Assembly (NCBI RefSeq): GCF_002993325.1
Contig: NZ_PVNO01000001.1
Location: 1-64,000, forward strand
Direction: 5' to 3'
DNA from: Alteromonas gracilis
GTDB taxonomy: Bacteria > Pseudomonadota > Gammaproteobacteria > Enterobacterales > Alteromonadaceae
DNA: 64,000 bases
This document shows, piece by piece, positions 17,385 through 28,018 of the stretch (the first letter of the stretch is position 1; each line of letters opens with the position of its first letter). Below the pieces are notes generated by a model that worked only from the letters and a program-made list of their open reading frames with translations, did no database searches and was not told the origin of the DNA. The position numbers and the translations under genes are program-made.

Positions 17385-19307
17385 ATGGCTGAAGCAGCCC
17401 AAAAAGAAACCCACGGTTTTCAAACAGAAGTAAAACAGCTTCTTCAACTGATGATTCACTCTTTGTATTCAAACAAAGAAATTTTTCTACGCGAGCTGGT
17501 CTCAAACGCGGCAGATGCTGCAGATAAACTGCGCTTTCGTGCGCTAGAAAATGATAGCCTGTATGAAAACGATGGTGAATTAAACGTAAAGCTGAGCGTC
17601 GATAAAGAGGCGAACACGGTAACGATTACCGATAACGGTATTGGGATGACTCGCGATGAAGTCATCGCGAATTTAGGCACCATCGCTAAATCTGGCACTA
17701 AAGACTTCTTTAGCAAGCTTTCTGGCGATAGCGCGAAAGACTCGCAGCTTATTGGTCAGTTCGGTGTAGGCTTCTACTCAGCGTTTATCGTTGCAGATAA
17801 AGTGACGGTTCGTACTCGTGCAGCTGGCGCTGATGCCTCTACCGGTGTTGAATGGGTTTCAGACGGTGAAGGTGAATTCACCATCGCTGAAATCAACAAG
17901 CCTACTCGCGGTACAGAAATTACGCTTCATTTACGTGAAGACGAAAAAGAATTTGCCGACACATGGCGCCTTCGCTCTATCGTAAGCAAATATTCTGACC
18001 ACATTAGCATTCCTGTGCAAATGTGGAAGGACGAAGTGCCAGAGAGGGAAGGTCCGGACGGCGAGAAAATCGAAGCTCAGCCTGGTGAGTGGGAAGTGGT
18101 TAACAAAGCCACCGCGCTTTGGACTCGTGAAAAGTCTGATATTACTGACGAAGAATACAACGAGTTCTACAAGCATATTTCTCATGACTTCGCTGATCCG
18201 CTAGCATGGGCACACAACAAAGTAGAAGGTAAAACAGAGTACACTAGCCTGCTTTACATACCTTCTAAAGCGCCGTTCGACATGTGGAACCGCGACCAAA
18301 ACCATGGTCTTAAGCTTTACGTTCAACGCGTTTTCATCATGGATGACGCAGAGCAGTTTATGCCGACCTATCTGCGCTTTGTGAAAGGTTTGCTAGATAG
18401 TAACGATCTACCGCTAAACGTGTCTCGTGAAATTCTTCAAGACAACAAGATTACTCAAGCACTGCGCCAAGGCTGTACAAAGCGCGTTTTACAAATGCTT
18501 GAGAAAATGGCGAAGAACGACAGCGACAAGTACCAGTCGTTCTGGAACGAATTTGGTAACGTGTTGAAAGAAGGGCCTGCAGAAGACTTTAGTAATCGCG
18601 AGAAGATTGCCGGCCTATTGCGCTTTGCGTCTACCCATGGTGAATCAGACGCACAAACAGTTTCATTAGCTGATTATATTGAGCGCATGAAAGAAGGTCA
18701 GGACAAGATTTACTACGTGACTGCAGATAGCTTGCAAGCAGCGAAGTCTAGCCCACACCTTGAGATCTTCCGTAAGAAGGGAATCGAAGTACTGCTAATG
18801 GGCGAACGCATTGACGAATGGTTAATGTCTCACCTAACTGAGTTTAATGAGAAGCAGTTTGTTTCTATCGCGAAAGGAAACTTAGATTTAGGTGACTTAG
18901 AAGACGAAGAATCTAAGAAAGCTCAGGAAGAAGCAGAAAAAGAAGTTGAAGGTGTACTTGAAAGAGCAAAAGCTGCGCTTGGTGATAAGGTAGTAGACGT
19001 TAAGTTTACACATCGTCTTACTGACTCACCAGCAGTGATCGTTGCTGACGATAACGGTATGACTACGCAAATGATGAAGCTGATGCAGGCGGCTGGCCAG
19101 ACAGTGCCAGACGTGAAGTATCACTTCGAACTAAACCCTGAGCATAGCTTGGTTAAACTGCTTGCTGACACGCAAGATGAAGAGCTATTTAATCAGTGGG
19201 TAGGTGTGTTGTTCGACCAAGCTGCGTTATCAGAACAGGGCAGCTTGAAAGACCCTTCTAGTTTTGTTCAGAACTTAAACACTTTATTAATGAAGTTGGC
19301 CAAATAG
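17385..19307 (+). CDS. htpG: Molecular chaperone HtpG (Hsp90)
   Basis: I choose ATG 17385 because it follows a strong GAGGAGA site and gives the usual [12 protein letters not shown] start; the longer frame from 17313 adds 24 residues without support. The 640-residue product is a cytoplasmic Hsp90 dimer. The GHKL ATPase domain shows [29 protein letters not shown] and [12 protein letters not shown]. The middle and C-terminal dimerisation domains are intact. I looked for a heat-shock sigma-32 promoter in the 235-base upstream gap and found no convincing match. Confidence 0.97.
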   Translation: MAEAAQKETHGFQTEVKQLLQLMIHSLYSNKEIFLRELVSNAADAADKLRFRALENDSLYENDGELNVKLSVDKEANTVTITDNGIGMTRDEVIANLGTIAKSGTKDFFSKLSGDSAKDSQLIGQFGVGFYSAFIVADKVTVRTRAAGADASTGVEWVSDGEGEFTIAEINKPTRGTEITLHLREDEKEFADTWRLRSIVSKYSDHISIPVQMWKDEVPEREGPDGEKIEAQPGEWEVVNKATALWTREKSDITDEEYNEFYKHISHDFADPLAWAHNKVEGKTEYTSLLYIPSKAPFDMWNRDQNHGLKLYVQRVFIMDDAEQFMPTYLRFVKGLLDSNDLPLNVSREILQDNKITQALRQGCTKRVLQMLEKMAKNDSDKYQSFWNEFGNVLKEGPAEDFSNREKIAGLLRFASTHGESDAQTVSLADYIERMKEGQDKIYYVTADSLQAAKSSPHLEIFRKKGIEVLLMGERIDEWLMSHLTEFNEKQFVSIAKGNLDLGDLEDEESKKAQEEAEKEVEGVLERAKAALGDKVVDVKFTHRLTDSPAVIVADDNGMTTQMMKLMQAAGQTVPDVKYHFELNPEHSLVKLLADTQDEELFNQWVGVLFDQAALSEQGSLKDPSSFVQNLNTLLMKLAK

Positions 19308-19331
19308 GCAAGTGAGTTAGAATATTTACGT

Positions 19332-19359
19332 AAAAAACGGGCGCCATGCCCGTTTTTTT
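19332..19359 (+). terminator. Rho-independent terminator of htpG
   Basis: AAAAAACGGGC pairs with GCCCGTTTTTT around a five-base loop and ends in a seven-T run, 24 bases after the stop codon. Confidence 0.93.
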
Positions 19360-20302
<943 letters not shown>

Positions 20303-20318
20303 TCGTCGACAACGTTTA

Positions 20319-20346
20319 CAAAAGGTCGCTTATGCGGCCTTTTTTG
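20319..20346 (+). terminator. Rho-independent terminator of adk
   Basis: AAAGGTCGC pairs with GCGGCCTTT (one G-U pair) around a TTAT loop, followed by a T run. Confidence 0.9.
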
Positions 20347-20451
20347 TTGCTTGTAACTTACTAGCAGATAACGTTTAATGACGTTCATGATAATGAGAAC
20401 GTAATTGCCGACCATTTCATCGCGATATAACTATAACATGTGGAGTTAACC

Positions 20452-20847
20452 ATGGTTTTGCCAATCACGGCGTTTTACGCCAGCTTATTAGGTATTTGTT
20501 ACCTGTACTTGTCCTTTCTAGTTATTGGTGCCAGACGTCGACATCAGGTTGGTATTGGCGATGGTGGTCATGAAGATCTTATTCGACTTTCTAGAGCCCA
20601 TGGCAACTTTAGCGAGTATGTTCCCATTACGCTTATAATGATTGCGTGCTTCGAAGCTAATACGGGTCAAGTGTGGGCGGTTCACGCGCTAGGAAGTGCA
20701 CTATTATTTGGTCGTGTGCTGCATGCCTATGGCCTAGGACGCCACTCTGGCGTTAGCTGGCAGCGCTTCGCCGGTATGATCCTAACCTTCCTCGCTATGC
20801 TTTGTGCTGCGGTGGGTAACTTAGTACTTATTCATTTCGGTATGTAG
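20452..20847 (+). CDS. MAPEG family membrane protein
   Basis: ATG 20452 follows a GGAGTT site and gives 131 residues; the frame could be read from 20440 but the added codons include the ribosome binding site. Four hydrophobic segments are visible. The segment RLSRAHGNFSEYVPITLI after the first span is the MAPEG signature; members are membrane glutathione transferases or related proteins. The bacterial substrate is not known. It converges on the TonB receptor gene and shares a bidirectional terminator with it. Confidence 0.9.
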   Translation: MVLPITAFYASLLGICYLYLSFLVIGARRRHQVGIGDGGHEDLIRLSRAHGNFSEYVPITLIMIACFEANTGQVWAVHALGSALLFGRVLHAYGLGRHSGVSWQRFAGMILTFLAMLCAAVGNLVLIHFGM

Positions 20848-20906
20848 GTTAAATATATAACTCAAGTTCCTTCAAACTGAATAGCTCGCTCGTTTGGTGG
20901 AATAAA

Positions 20907-20943
20907 AAAGCGCTCGGTGCAGATAAAATGCATCGAGCGCTTT
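20907..20943. terminator. Bidirectional terminator between MAPEG gene and TonB receptor gene
   Basis: A fifteen-base arm AAAGCGCTCGGTGCA pairs with TGCATCGAGCGCTTT (one G-U pair) around a seven-base loop. A-rich and T-rich flanks allow use on both strands. Confidence 0.92.
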
Positions 20944-20959
20944 GTCTTTTTAGATCCTT

Positions 20960-23554
20960 TTAGAAGCGGTAAGTTACTTTAGAGTAAACAAAGCGGCCAC
21001 GAGGGTTGTGTACACCGCCTACGTAACCATAAAGATCACCATCACCATCACCAATTGCAAACGGCGGCTCTTCATCTAGCAGGTTGTTTGAACCAATGAC
21101 TAAGCGAAGGTTATCGCTGTAATTGTAACCAAATTGCAAGTCTACCAGCATTTGAGAATCAACGGTTCTAGACGTATTTTCCTCGAAATCTAATACACCG
21201 TCGAAATCAATATCTGGGGTGTCTTCAAACTCACCAATAAAGCTAATGTTTAGGTTGGCATCAAACGCGCCTTTTGACCAAGTAGTGCCGAACAACCAGC
21301 GGTGTTCTGGATAACCGTATTCGCCCGTATATTCTAAACCGTCTTTTTCAAACTTATTCATGTAAGACCAATCTAGGTTGAAGCGCAGGTTACCGTATTC
21401 TTGCAATTCCATGCTGTAATTAGTACTGAAATCAACACCTGATGCTTCTTGTGATGATACGTTCTGATAGGTGTTGAAAATTTTCTGAATAACACCTAGT
21501 GACTCACCTTGCTGAGGGTCTAAACGAACACAGATTGTACTGTCTTGATTATTACATTCTGCATCGTAAACAAGACCGAACTGCTGCTCGTCGATTTTGT
21601 TATCTTGGGTAATACTCCATACATCAATGCTCAAACCGAGTTCTTGAATAGGTGCGTAGATCACACCAACGTTCCATGACTCTGACTCTTCTGCATCAAG
21701 ATTAGGGTTACCCGCAAACTCGATATTGTAGTCTAGCGATTCACAGTCTTGGCCCGTTGCCTCACAGCGATATTGGTCTACGAAGAATACGCTTTTCTGC
21801 GATGGACCAAGGCCAACTTGTGCGAGAGAGGGCGCTCTAAACCCTTGTGCCCATGAGCCGCGAACTGTGACTTCATCACTTGGTGCCCAACGTAATGCGA
21901 TTTTAGGATTGGTTGTGCTGCCAAAATCACTGTAATGATCGTAACGGCCAGCGAGTTGAAGCTCTAGTTGATCAGCCAATGGTATTGATAGCTCTAGATA
22001 TGCTGCGTACTGGTCCCGTTCTGCTGAAGCTGAAACCGATTCAGTACCAAAAATAAGTCCTCGTTGGAACTGCACATCAGGTACATCAGATACTTGCTCT
22101 TCGCGATACTCGACACCTGCAGCCATCATCACAACGTCGTCACCAAAGCTAAACGCTTCACCAGTGATATGTGCATCAACACTTGTCATACGAGACTCAC
22201 CGCGGCGCACAAGGCTTGTAGTTATTTCGTCAATCACACTTTGTGGGTTAGTTACGCCGCCGAAAGGGTTATAGTTACCAAGATCGATTTGTTCTTGTAG
22301 CCAGTCAACACGCACCCAACCTTGTGATTGATCACCGCTTTGCTCCGAACGGCTTCGCCCTTTTTGTACTGATGCTTCCCAGTCGTAATCGTTGAATGTA
22401 CCGCGTAAGCCCGCAACTAAACGAAGGGTATCGGACTCAATATCCCAACGGCGCGCGCCTGCATCAACAGGGCGGTAGCGACCAATTTCAATGTCTTGAC
22501 CAAATGGGTTGTTGGGGTGAGTCCCCGGAACGGTTAAGCCCGCATCTTCATCCAAGGGCGTTGCTGCACCGCCTGCTTCCGATGTGTTGTGCTGCATAGC
22601 AACTTCCATAAACGCTGTGGTCTCATCGCCAATTTTGTAATCGAATTGGCCAATAAAGCCCACGCGCTCAGAGGCTGGAATTGTTAATCCAAACGGGCCG
22701 TAATCGAATAAGCAACTGCCAGAAGCCGTAGCGCTATCTGCAGGGCAGTCTGGATCGATTGTTTTAACGCCATCTACATAGAAGTAGCCTGGATAACCCC
22801 GTGATGAACGAAAATCCATACCGCCATACGGTGACTGGTTGGCGGTACCAAAACGGCCCATTTCATCAGCACCCAGCGTGCTGTTATTGAAATAGTCAAT
22901 AATAACGGTTGCGCTGCTTTTTTCGCTTTGAGAGCCCCATAGAATACTTGCAGTGGTCTCGTCATAGCTAGGGCCAGTCGTGCCGCCATAGCCAGCGTTA
23001 ATTTCAAGACCTTCATAGTCTTTCTTAAGTACAACGTTAACTACACCTGCTACCGCATCGGAACCATAAATCGCAGATGCGCCGTCTTTTAGAATATCAA
23101 TGCGCTCGATGGCAGATACGGGTATCGAGTTAATATCTACAAATGAGTTGGTGATACTTTCGGCAAAGGCGCTGATGGCGACGCGGCGGCCGTTAATGAG
23201 AACTAGTGTTGCATCTGGTCCCATTCCTCTGAGTGATACTGCTGCTGCGCCATTAGCGGTAGAGTCTTGGCTGTTGTTGCGAGTTGAAAAAGTACCGGCA
23301 CCCGTGGCTGGCATTCTTTCTAAAAGCTGCTGTAAGTTTTCATAGCCCATGCCTTCAATCATTGTTGCGTCAATAGACTGAATAGGAGAGGGGCCTTCCA
23401 TATCTGTGCGTTTAATGCGTGAACCGGTGACTGCAATTCGCTCAAGGTTCGCTGCTTCTTCATCAGCTTGCTGCGCATGTACAGGACTTAGTGAGGTAAT
23501 TCCTGCAAGTGCCAATCCCACTGCTATAGCACTTATTTTACGACCTTGTTTCAT
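20960..23554 (-). CDS. TonB-dependent outer-membrane receptor
   Basis: I start at the ATG at 23554, preceded by AAGGAA; the upstream ATG at 23575 overlaps that site. The 864-residue product has a signal peptide ending PVHA, then the TonB-box-like ERIAVTGSRIKRTD, the plug domain (LQQLLERMPATG, VSLRGMGPDATLVLINGRR, IERIDILKDGASAIYGSDAVAGVVN) and a 22-strand-type barrel ending in Phe. The plug with GSRIKRTDxEGPSPI belongs to the large receptor class of marine Alteromonadales, which import complex nutrients rather than ferric siderophores. No Fur box is apparent upstream. No hydrolase or permease gene is adjacent, so the substrate is unknown. An odd detail is a GDGDGD run near the C-terminus. Confidence 0.95.
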   Translation of the reverse strand: MKQGRKISAIAVGLALAGITSLSPVHAQQADEEAANLERIAVTGSRIKRTDMEGPSPIQSIDATMIEGMGYENLQQLLERMPATGAGTFSTRNNSQDSTANGAAAVSLRGMGPDATLVLINGRRVAISAFAESITNSFVDINSIPVSAIERIDILKDGASAIYGSDAVAGVVNVVLKKDYEGLEINAGYGGTTGPSYDETTASILWGSQSEKSSATVIIDYFNNSTLGADEMGRFGTANQSPYGGMDFRSSRGYPGYFYVDGVKTIDPDCPADSATASGSCLFDYGPFGLTIPASERVGFIGQFDYKIGDETTAFMEVAMQHNTSEAGGAATPLDEDAGLTVPGTHPNNPFGQDIEIGRYRPVDAGARRWDIESDTLRLVAGLRGTFNDYDWEASVQKGRSRSEQSGDQSQGWVRVDWLQEQIDLGNYNPFGGVTNPQSVIDEITTSLVRRGESRMTSVDAHITGEAFSFGDDVVMMAAGVEYREEQVSDVPDVQFQRGLIFGTESVSASAERDQYAAYLELSIPLADQLELQLAGRYDHYSDFGSTTNPKIALRWAPSDEVTVRGSWAQGFRAPSLAQVGLGPSQKSVFFVDQYRCEATGQDCESLDYNIEFAGNPNLDAEESESWNVGVIYAPIQELGLSIDVWSITQDNKIDEQQFGLVYDAECNNQDSTICVRLDPQQGESLGVIQKIFNTYQNVSSQEASGVDFSTNYSMELQEYGNLRFNLDWSYMNKFEKDGLEYTGEYGYPEHRWLFGTTWSKGAFDANLNISFIGEFEDTPDIDFDGVLDFEENTSRTVDSQMLVDLQFGYNYSDNLRLVIGSNNLLDEEPPFAIGDGDGDLYGYVGGVHNPRGRFVYSKVTYRF

Positions 23555-24016
23555 TGTTATTTCCTTATTATCCATTTACTTGTTGTGTGTTGCTGCAACA
23601 TAAGTATGTTACGAACTCATGAATAGCATTTCTAATACTAAAGTTGCAATAGTTGTAATGGCGAAATTTGTGACACTTGGTTACAAGGTGTGTAAAGCAG
23701 GTATTCCTTTTTTACTTGATAAAGGCGGTGTTATGAAATTTTATGGAGAGGAAAAAGCCACGTTCCCATTGAGATGGAAAGCAAATTTAACATTGAGAAA
23801 TAGATGAGAGTGTACGGTGAAATAGGTTAATGCGTTTAATATTTGTACATAAATTAGGGGGTTTCAGCTCTCAGAAATATTTGGAGGTGCTCGCATCACC
23901 TCTAATACGCTCTGCAATTTGCTTCCCTTTCAAGCGAAAAATAATTAGACGCTGGTAAAGGTCGCTTAAGAATACCTCTTCACGTTATCTGATGAAGAGG
24001 AGTCTCGATGGTAGTT
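23555..24016. other. Intergenic region between TonB receptor gene and lepB
   Basis: About 460 bases. A CCTCTTCA/TGAAGAGG hairpin at 23975-24000 lies just after lepB on the minus strand and may end that transcript, though its T run is poor. The remainder should hold the receptor promoter. A 62-codon plus-strand frame at 23619-23807 has no ribosome binding site and no recognisable product. Confidence 0.5.
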
Positions 24017-24655
24017 CTATTCTAACGCGGTGAAAAATCTTTCCTTTCTAGGCAGATACGTATCTTCAGTATCGAGTGAAAACGCAACATAATTTGCTTT
24101 TCCCTGTATTTCTTCAACAGGAATAAAACCGTAATAGCGAGAGTCTACGCTATTATTTCTGTTGTCACCTAGTGCGAGCACATGACCTTTAGGCACGGTG
24201 ACAGAATTAAAGCTTTTCGCTGGGCTAGGTAGCGGATTAAGCGCAATTGTACGGGTATGCCCTAATATGTTTTCTAGGAAAAGAGAGCTACCCTTTGCTT
24301 CAACTGATGCTTTCTCACCATTAATGGATAGCCGATTTTCCTCGAGTCGTACCGTATCACCTTCTACTGCAACAACTCGCTTTATAAGTCTGGTATCAGC
24401 CGCGTGGCTATTGATAATAACAATGTCTCCGCGATTGACAGCGCCGGTTTTCGCAAGGACAACGTCTGTAAATGGAATTTCTAGCGTGTATGCAGATTTA
24501 TCAACAATAACTCTGTCTCCAACATAAATAGTGGGTTCCATCGAACCAGTTGGTACATAGTACCAATCTGCTACACTGCTTCGAAAAGAGAAAAGTAACA
24601 CCACAAATAAAATAAACGGTAAGTTGCTTCTAACACTTTGCTTAATGTTAATCAC
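24017..24655 (-). CDS. lepB: Signal peptidase I (stand-alone type)
   Basis: This 212-residue membrane protease removes signal peptides from exported proteins. A hydrophobic N-terminal segment (residues 10-24) anchors it. Box B has the catalytic serine in VPTGSMEPT (Ser38), box D the general-base lysine in DTRLIKRVVA (Lys92), and box E is GDNRNNSVDSRYYGFIP. It starts at GTG 24655 behind AAAGGA. It lacks the second transmembrane segment and the lepA neighbour of the main E. coli-type enzyme, so it is probably an additional signal peptidase. It is divergent from the M16 peptidase gene. Confidence 0.93.
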   Translation of the reverse strand: MINIKQSVRSNLPFILFVVLLFSFRSSVADWYYVPTGSMEPTIYVGDRVIVDKSAYTLEIPFTDVVLAKTGAVNRGDIVIINSHAADTRLIKRVVAVEGDTVRLEENRLSINGEKASVEAKGSSLFLENILGHTRTIALNPLPSPAKSFNSVTVPKGHVLALGDNRNNSVDSRYYGFIPVEEIQGKANYVAFSLDTEDTYLPRKERFFTALE

Positions 24656-25019
24656 TATGGAGTCCTTTAATTAACTTTGCTCTTTTAATCTAATCACATT
24701 GGTGAGCCTTCACTTCATTAGTTCGCTCGTAGGTGTAGATTATTCCCTCGTTAAATTGTTCCGTTTTGGCCGTGTGAAAATGTAACCAACTGTGTCAGAA
24801 GCTTAGTGATAGCGCGGTGAATTGACACAAATGAAATTTGAACGGTAAAGGCTTATATTTAATTTTTATTCTACATATCAGTTGTTTAGGTTTGCTTTTG
24901 TTATGGGTTTTGAACGTCCTCAGTATTGATAGCGCATTTTTCCAGCAAAAGGAATATCATGGCGCTAACAGTGGGCCTGTGTTAATTATTATGGTTTTGA
25001 TAGTCGAAGAAGTTACAGC
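24656..25019. other. Intergenic region between divergent lepB and M16 peptidase genes
   Basis: About 360 bases. A perfect TTGACA box at 24822-24827 is followed after 17-18 bases by a poor -10 (TAAAGG near 24846), a weak promoter candidate for the peptidase gene with a long leader. A 79-codon frame from 24838 runs into the peptidase start in another frame and looks spurious. Confidence 0.4.
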
Positions 25020-27899
25020 ATGCTCAATTCCTTTAAACGAACCAGGCTATATACAGCGGTCGCGGTTGTTGCATTAAGCACATTATCAATCGGATGCACG
25101 AACAATAATCCCCCGGCCAGTAGCCAAACTGCTGTCGAAAATGCCAACTCATTCAATGTAAATTATGAACGCTTCACGCTTGATAACGGGTTAACTGTTA
25201 TTTTGCACGTAGATAGATCTGACCCTGTAGCGGCGGTCGCGTTAACTGCGCATGTGGGGTCTGCAAGAGAAAAAGAGGGGAGAACGGGATTTGCTCATCT
25301 CTTTGAGCATTTATTGTTTCTAGAGTCTGAAAACCTCGGTAAAGGTGGCTTAGATAAGCTAAGCGCCAGAATTGGGGGCTCAGGGGCGAACGGATCTACT
25401 AGTCGAGACAGCACCAACTATTATCAAACGGTGCCTATTGATGCGCTTGAAAAAATGATTTGGGCAGAGGCTGATAAATTAGGTTATTTCATTAACACAG
25501 TAACAGACCCTGTGCTCGCTAAAGAAAAGCAGGTGGTAAAAAATGAAAAGCGTCAAAGTGTTGATAATCGCCCTTACGGTCATAACCAATATGTAATTGA
25601 TAAAAACCTATACCCAGAGGGCCATCCCTACAGTTGGCAAGTCATTGGTTCGCTGGAAGATTTGCAAAATGCCACGCTGGCGGATGTTAAAGAGTTTTTT
25701 AATAAATGGTATGTACCCAATAATGTGGTACTAACCATTGCAGGTGATATTGACGTTGCCCAAACGAAAGCATGGGTTAGAAAATATTTCGATGAAATTC
25801 CGTCTGGCGAACCTATAGAAAAACTTACGCCTCAACCCGCAAAATTAGAGAACACGGTGAAACGCTATCACATAGATAATTTTGCACAAGCGCCACTGTT
25901 AACTATGGTGTGGCCTACTGTGCCTGAATATCACCGCGATTACTACGCGCTTCAAGTACTTTCCCAATATTTAAGCCAAGGGAAGAATGCACCGCTTAAT
26001 CAAGTTCTCATCGACGAGAAAAAATTCACCAGTAATGTTTATTTATACGGTTACGACGCGGAAATTGCGGGACAGCTTCAGCTACAGATAATGGCGTTTA
26101 ATGGTGTCGATTTAAATCAAGTTTTAGACGGTGTTAATGAAGCATTTGCCCGTTTTGAGAAAGACGGAATTTCATCAGAGGATTTAGCGCGTATTAAAGC
26201 AGGACAGGAAACGGAGTTCTATAAAGGTCTGTCGAGTGTTCTAGGGAAAGGCTTCCAGCTTGCGCAATACGAAATTTTTGCTGGCGGCGCCGGGTTTACT
26301 AGCCAGGACGTGGAAAAAATACTAGGCGTTAGCCAACAAGACGTTATGCGGGTGTACAACGCCTACATCAAAGATAAGCCATATGTCGCTACCAGCTTTG
26401 TACCTAAGGGCGAGCAAAGCTTAGTGCTTAAGGGGTCGACAGCGGCGCAGGTGGTCGAAGAGCAGATAGTTGCTGGTGCTGAAGAAAGTTTTGATGCGTC
26501 GGTCGTTGCCGATTATAAGCGCACGCCGTCCTCGTTCGATCGAACGAGAGAGCCTAGCTATGGCGACAGCGTAACCATTACGCCTCCAGAAGTTTGGCAA
26601 ACTGACTTGTCTTCAGGGCTTCGCATTGCTGGTATTTCTAATGATGAAGTACCGCTAGTAATGTTTGAACTGAAACTTGATGGCGGAATGCTTTTCGACC
26701 AAGAGGATAAGAGAGGTACCGCAAACTTGCTGGCGGCAACGTTGCTTAAAGGAACCGCGAACAAATCGCCACAGGAGCTAGAGCTGGAACTAGAGCTACT
26801 TGGCGCATCTATTGAAGCCAATGCATCTGAAACGGATATCACAATAAGCGGAACGGTACTCTCTAAGCATTTCGATGCACTTATGCAGTTGGTGTCGGAA
26901 ATTGTGCTTTCTCCTCGATTCGATGAAAAAGAATTTGAGTTGGCTAAAAACGATACTATCAATCAAATTGAACAAATTAGAGCCAATCCAAATGCAATTG
27001 CAGCTGTGGAATTCAAAGCACTGCTTTACGGGCAAGATCATCCATTTGCAAACACGGCATTAGGGGATATGCAAAGCGTATCTTCTATTACCATTGAGGA
27101 CGTTAAAGCTTATTACGAGAAAAATTTCTCACCTTCTCTGACGAAGTTACATGTTGCTGGCGATATTGAGCAAAAGGCTGTTACTAAGGCCATATCAAAC
27201 CTTAATACGCGGTGGGCCCAAAAAGACGTGACGTTACCAGCGGTATCAGAGCCAAAATTACCTGACGATGCCCAGTTATTTTTCTATGACGTGCCAAACG
27301 CAAAGCAGTCGGTCTTGTATTTTGGTCACGCGGCACCAAAAGTTACCCATCCAGACGCATACAAGGCGAGCGTAATGAACTATCGGTTGGGCGGCGGCGG
27401 TTTTGCGTCACAGCTCATGCAGGAGCTGCGAGAAAATAAGGGCTATACCTATGGTATTCGCTCTTCGTTTTCTAGCGACCAATATACGGGTGAATTTACA
27501 ATAAGAAGTGCTGTACGTACTAACGTCACACTAGAAGCCACCCAAGCCATCAAAGATATTTTGTCTTCGTTCCAGTCTGATTTTTCAAGTGAAGACTTAG
27601 CGGTTACCAAAGGTTTTACCCTTAAATCGGGGGCGCGCGCTTTCGAAACGCTGGGGGCTAAACTGAATATGGTAACTGAAATAAGTGACTTTGGGCTTGC
27701 CGACGACTACGTTCTGCAACAACAGACTGAAGTTGAAAACCTGACCGTGAATGACGTCAAACAATTGTACGCCAACTACATTCACCCAGATAAAATGATT
27801 TACCTAATTGTAGGCGATAAAGCCTCTCAATTTGAACGTTTGGAGGCACTGGGCCTTGGCACGCCTGTCTTGCTCAATCCCTCTGATCAGCAGGACTAG
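25020..27899 (+). CDS. M16 family zinc peptidase, two-domain lipoprotein
   Basis: The 959-residue protein has a lipoprotein signal ending in the lipobox LSIG-Cys26, so it is exported and lipid-anchored. The first M16 unit carries the inverted zinc motif HLFEH (93-97) with the third ligand Glu176 in KNEKRQ. The second M16 unit (about residue 520 onward) lacks the zinc motif but keeps the GGGGFASQLMQELRENKGYTYG signature of the inactive half. The arrangement is that of pitrilysin/PqqL-type periplasmic peptidases, which degrade peptides in a closed chamber. No partner gene is adjacent. ATG 25020 is the best start, though its ribosome binding site (AAGAAG) is moderate. Confidence 0.94.
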   Translation: MLNSFKRTRLYTAVAVVALSTLSIGCTNNNPPASSQTAVENANSFNVNYERFTLDNGLTVILHVDRSDPVAAVALTAHVGSAREKEGRTGFAHLFEHLLFLESENLGKGGLDKLSARIGGSGANGSTSRDSTNYYQTVPIDALEKMIWAEADKLGYFINTVTDPVLAKEKQVVKNEKRQSVDNRPYGHNQYVIDKNLYPEGHPYSWQVIGSLEDLQNATLADVKEFFNKWYVPNNVVLTIAGDIDVAQTKAWVRKYFDEIPSGEPIEKLTPQPAKLENTVKRYHIDNFAQAPLLTMVWPTVPEYHRDYYALQVLSQYLSQGKNAPLNQVLIDEKKFTSNVYLYGYDAEIAGQLQLQIMAFNGVDLNQVLDGVNEAFARFEKDGISSEDLARIKAGQETEFYKGLSSVLGKGFQLAQYEIFAGGAGFTSQDVEKILGVSQQDVMRVYNAYIKDKPYVATSFVPKGEQSLVLKGSTAAQVVEEQIVAGAEESFDASVVADYKRTPSSFDRTREPSYGDSVTITPPEVWQTDLSSGLRIAGISNDEVPLVMFELKLDGGMLFDQEDKRGTANLLAATLLKGTANKSPQELELELELLGASIEANASETDITISGTVLSKHFDALMQLVSEIVLSPRFDEKEFELAKNDTINQIEQIRANPNAIAAVEFKALLYGQDHPFANTALGDMQSVSSITIEDVKAYYEKNFSPSLTKLHVAGDIEQKAVTKAISNLNTRWAQKDVTLPAVSEPKLPDDAQLFFYDVPNAKQSVLYFGHAAPKVTHPDAYKASVMNYRLGGGGFASQLMQELRENKGYTYGIRSSFSSDQYTGEFTIRSAVRTNVTLEATQAIKDILSSFQSDFSSEDLAVTKGFTLKSGARAFETLGAKLNMVTEISDFGLADDYVLQQQTEVENLTVNDVKQLYANYIHPDKMIYLIVGDKASQFERLEALGLGTPVLLNPSDQQD

Positions 27900-27963
27900 T
27901 TGTTCGTTTTTAAGCAAAAAGTAACGCAAGTGTTCAACACCAACATACAGGGTAAATAACATT

Positions 27964-28003
27964 AAAAGGCTCGAATGAATTACATTCTTACGAGCCTTTT
28001 TTC
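27964..28003. terminator. Bidirectional terminator between M16 peptidase and chemotaxis genes
   Basis: AAAAGGCTCG (27964-27973) pairs with CGAGCCTTTT (27991-28000), with an inner partial AATGAAT/ATTCTT pairing, and a six-T tail. Convergent genes lie on both sides. Confidence 0.88.
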
Positions 28004-28018
28004 CATTCGTTGAACGGC

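Noticed and set aside
23619..23807. 62-codon frame in the receptor-lepB gap
   Set aside because: No ribosome binding site and no family resemblance; the region more likely holds the receptor promoter.
24838..25077. 79-codon hydrophobic plus-strand frame before the M16 peptidase
   Set aside because: It runs into the peptidase start in another frame, has no ribosome binding site and its hydrophobic start is a by-product of AT-rich sequence.
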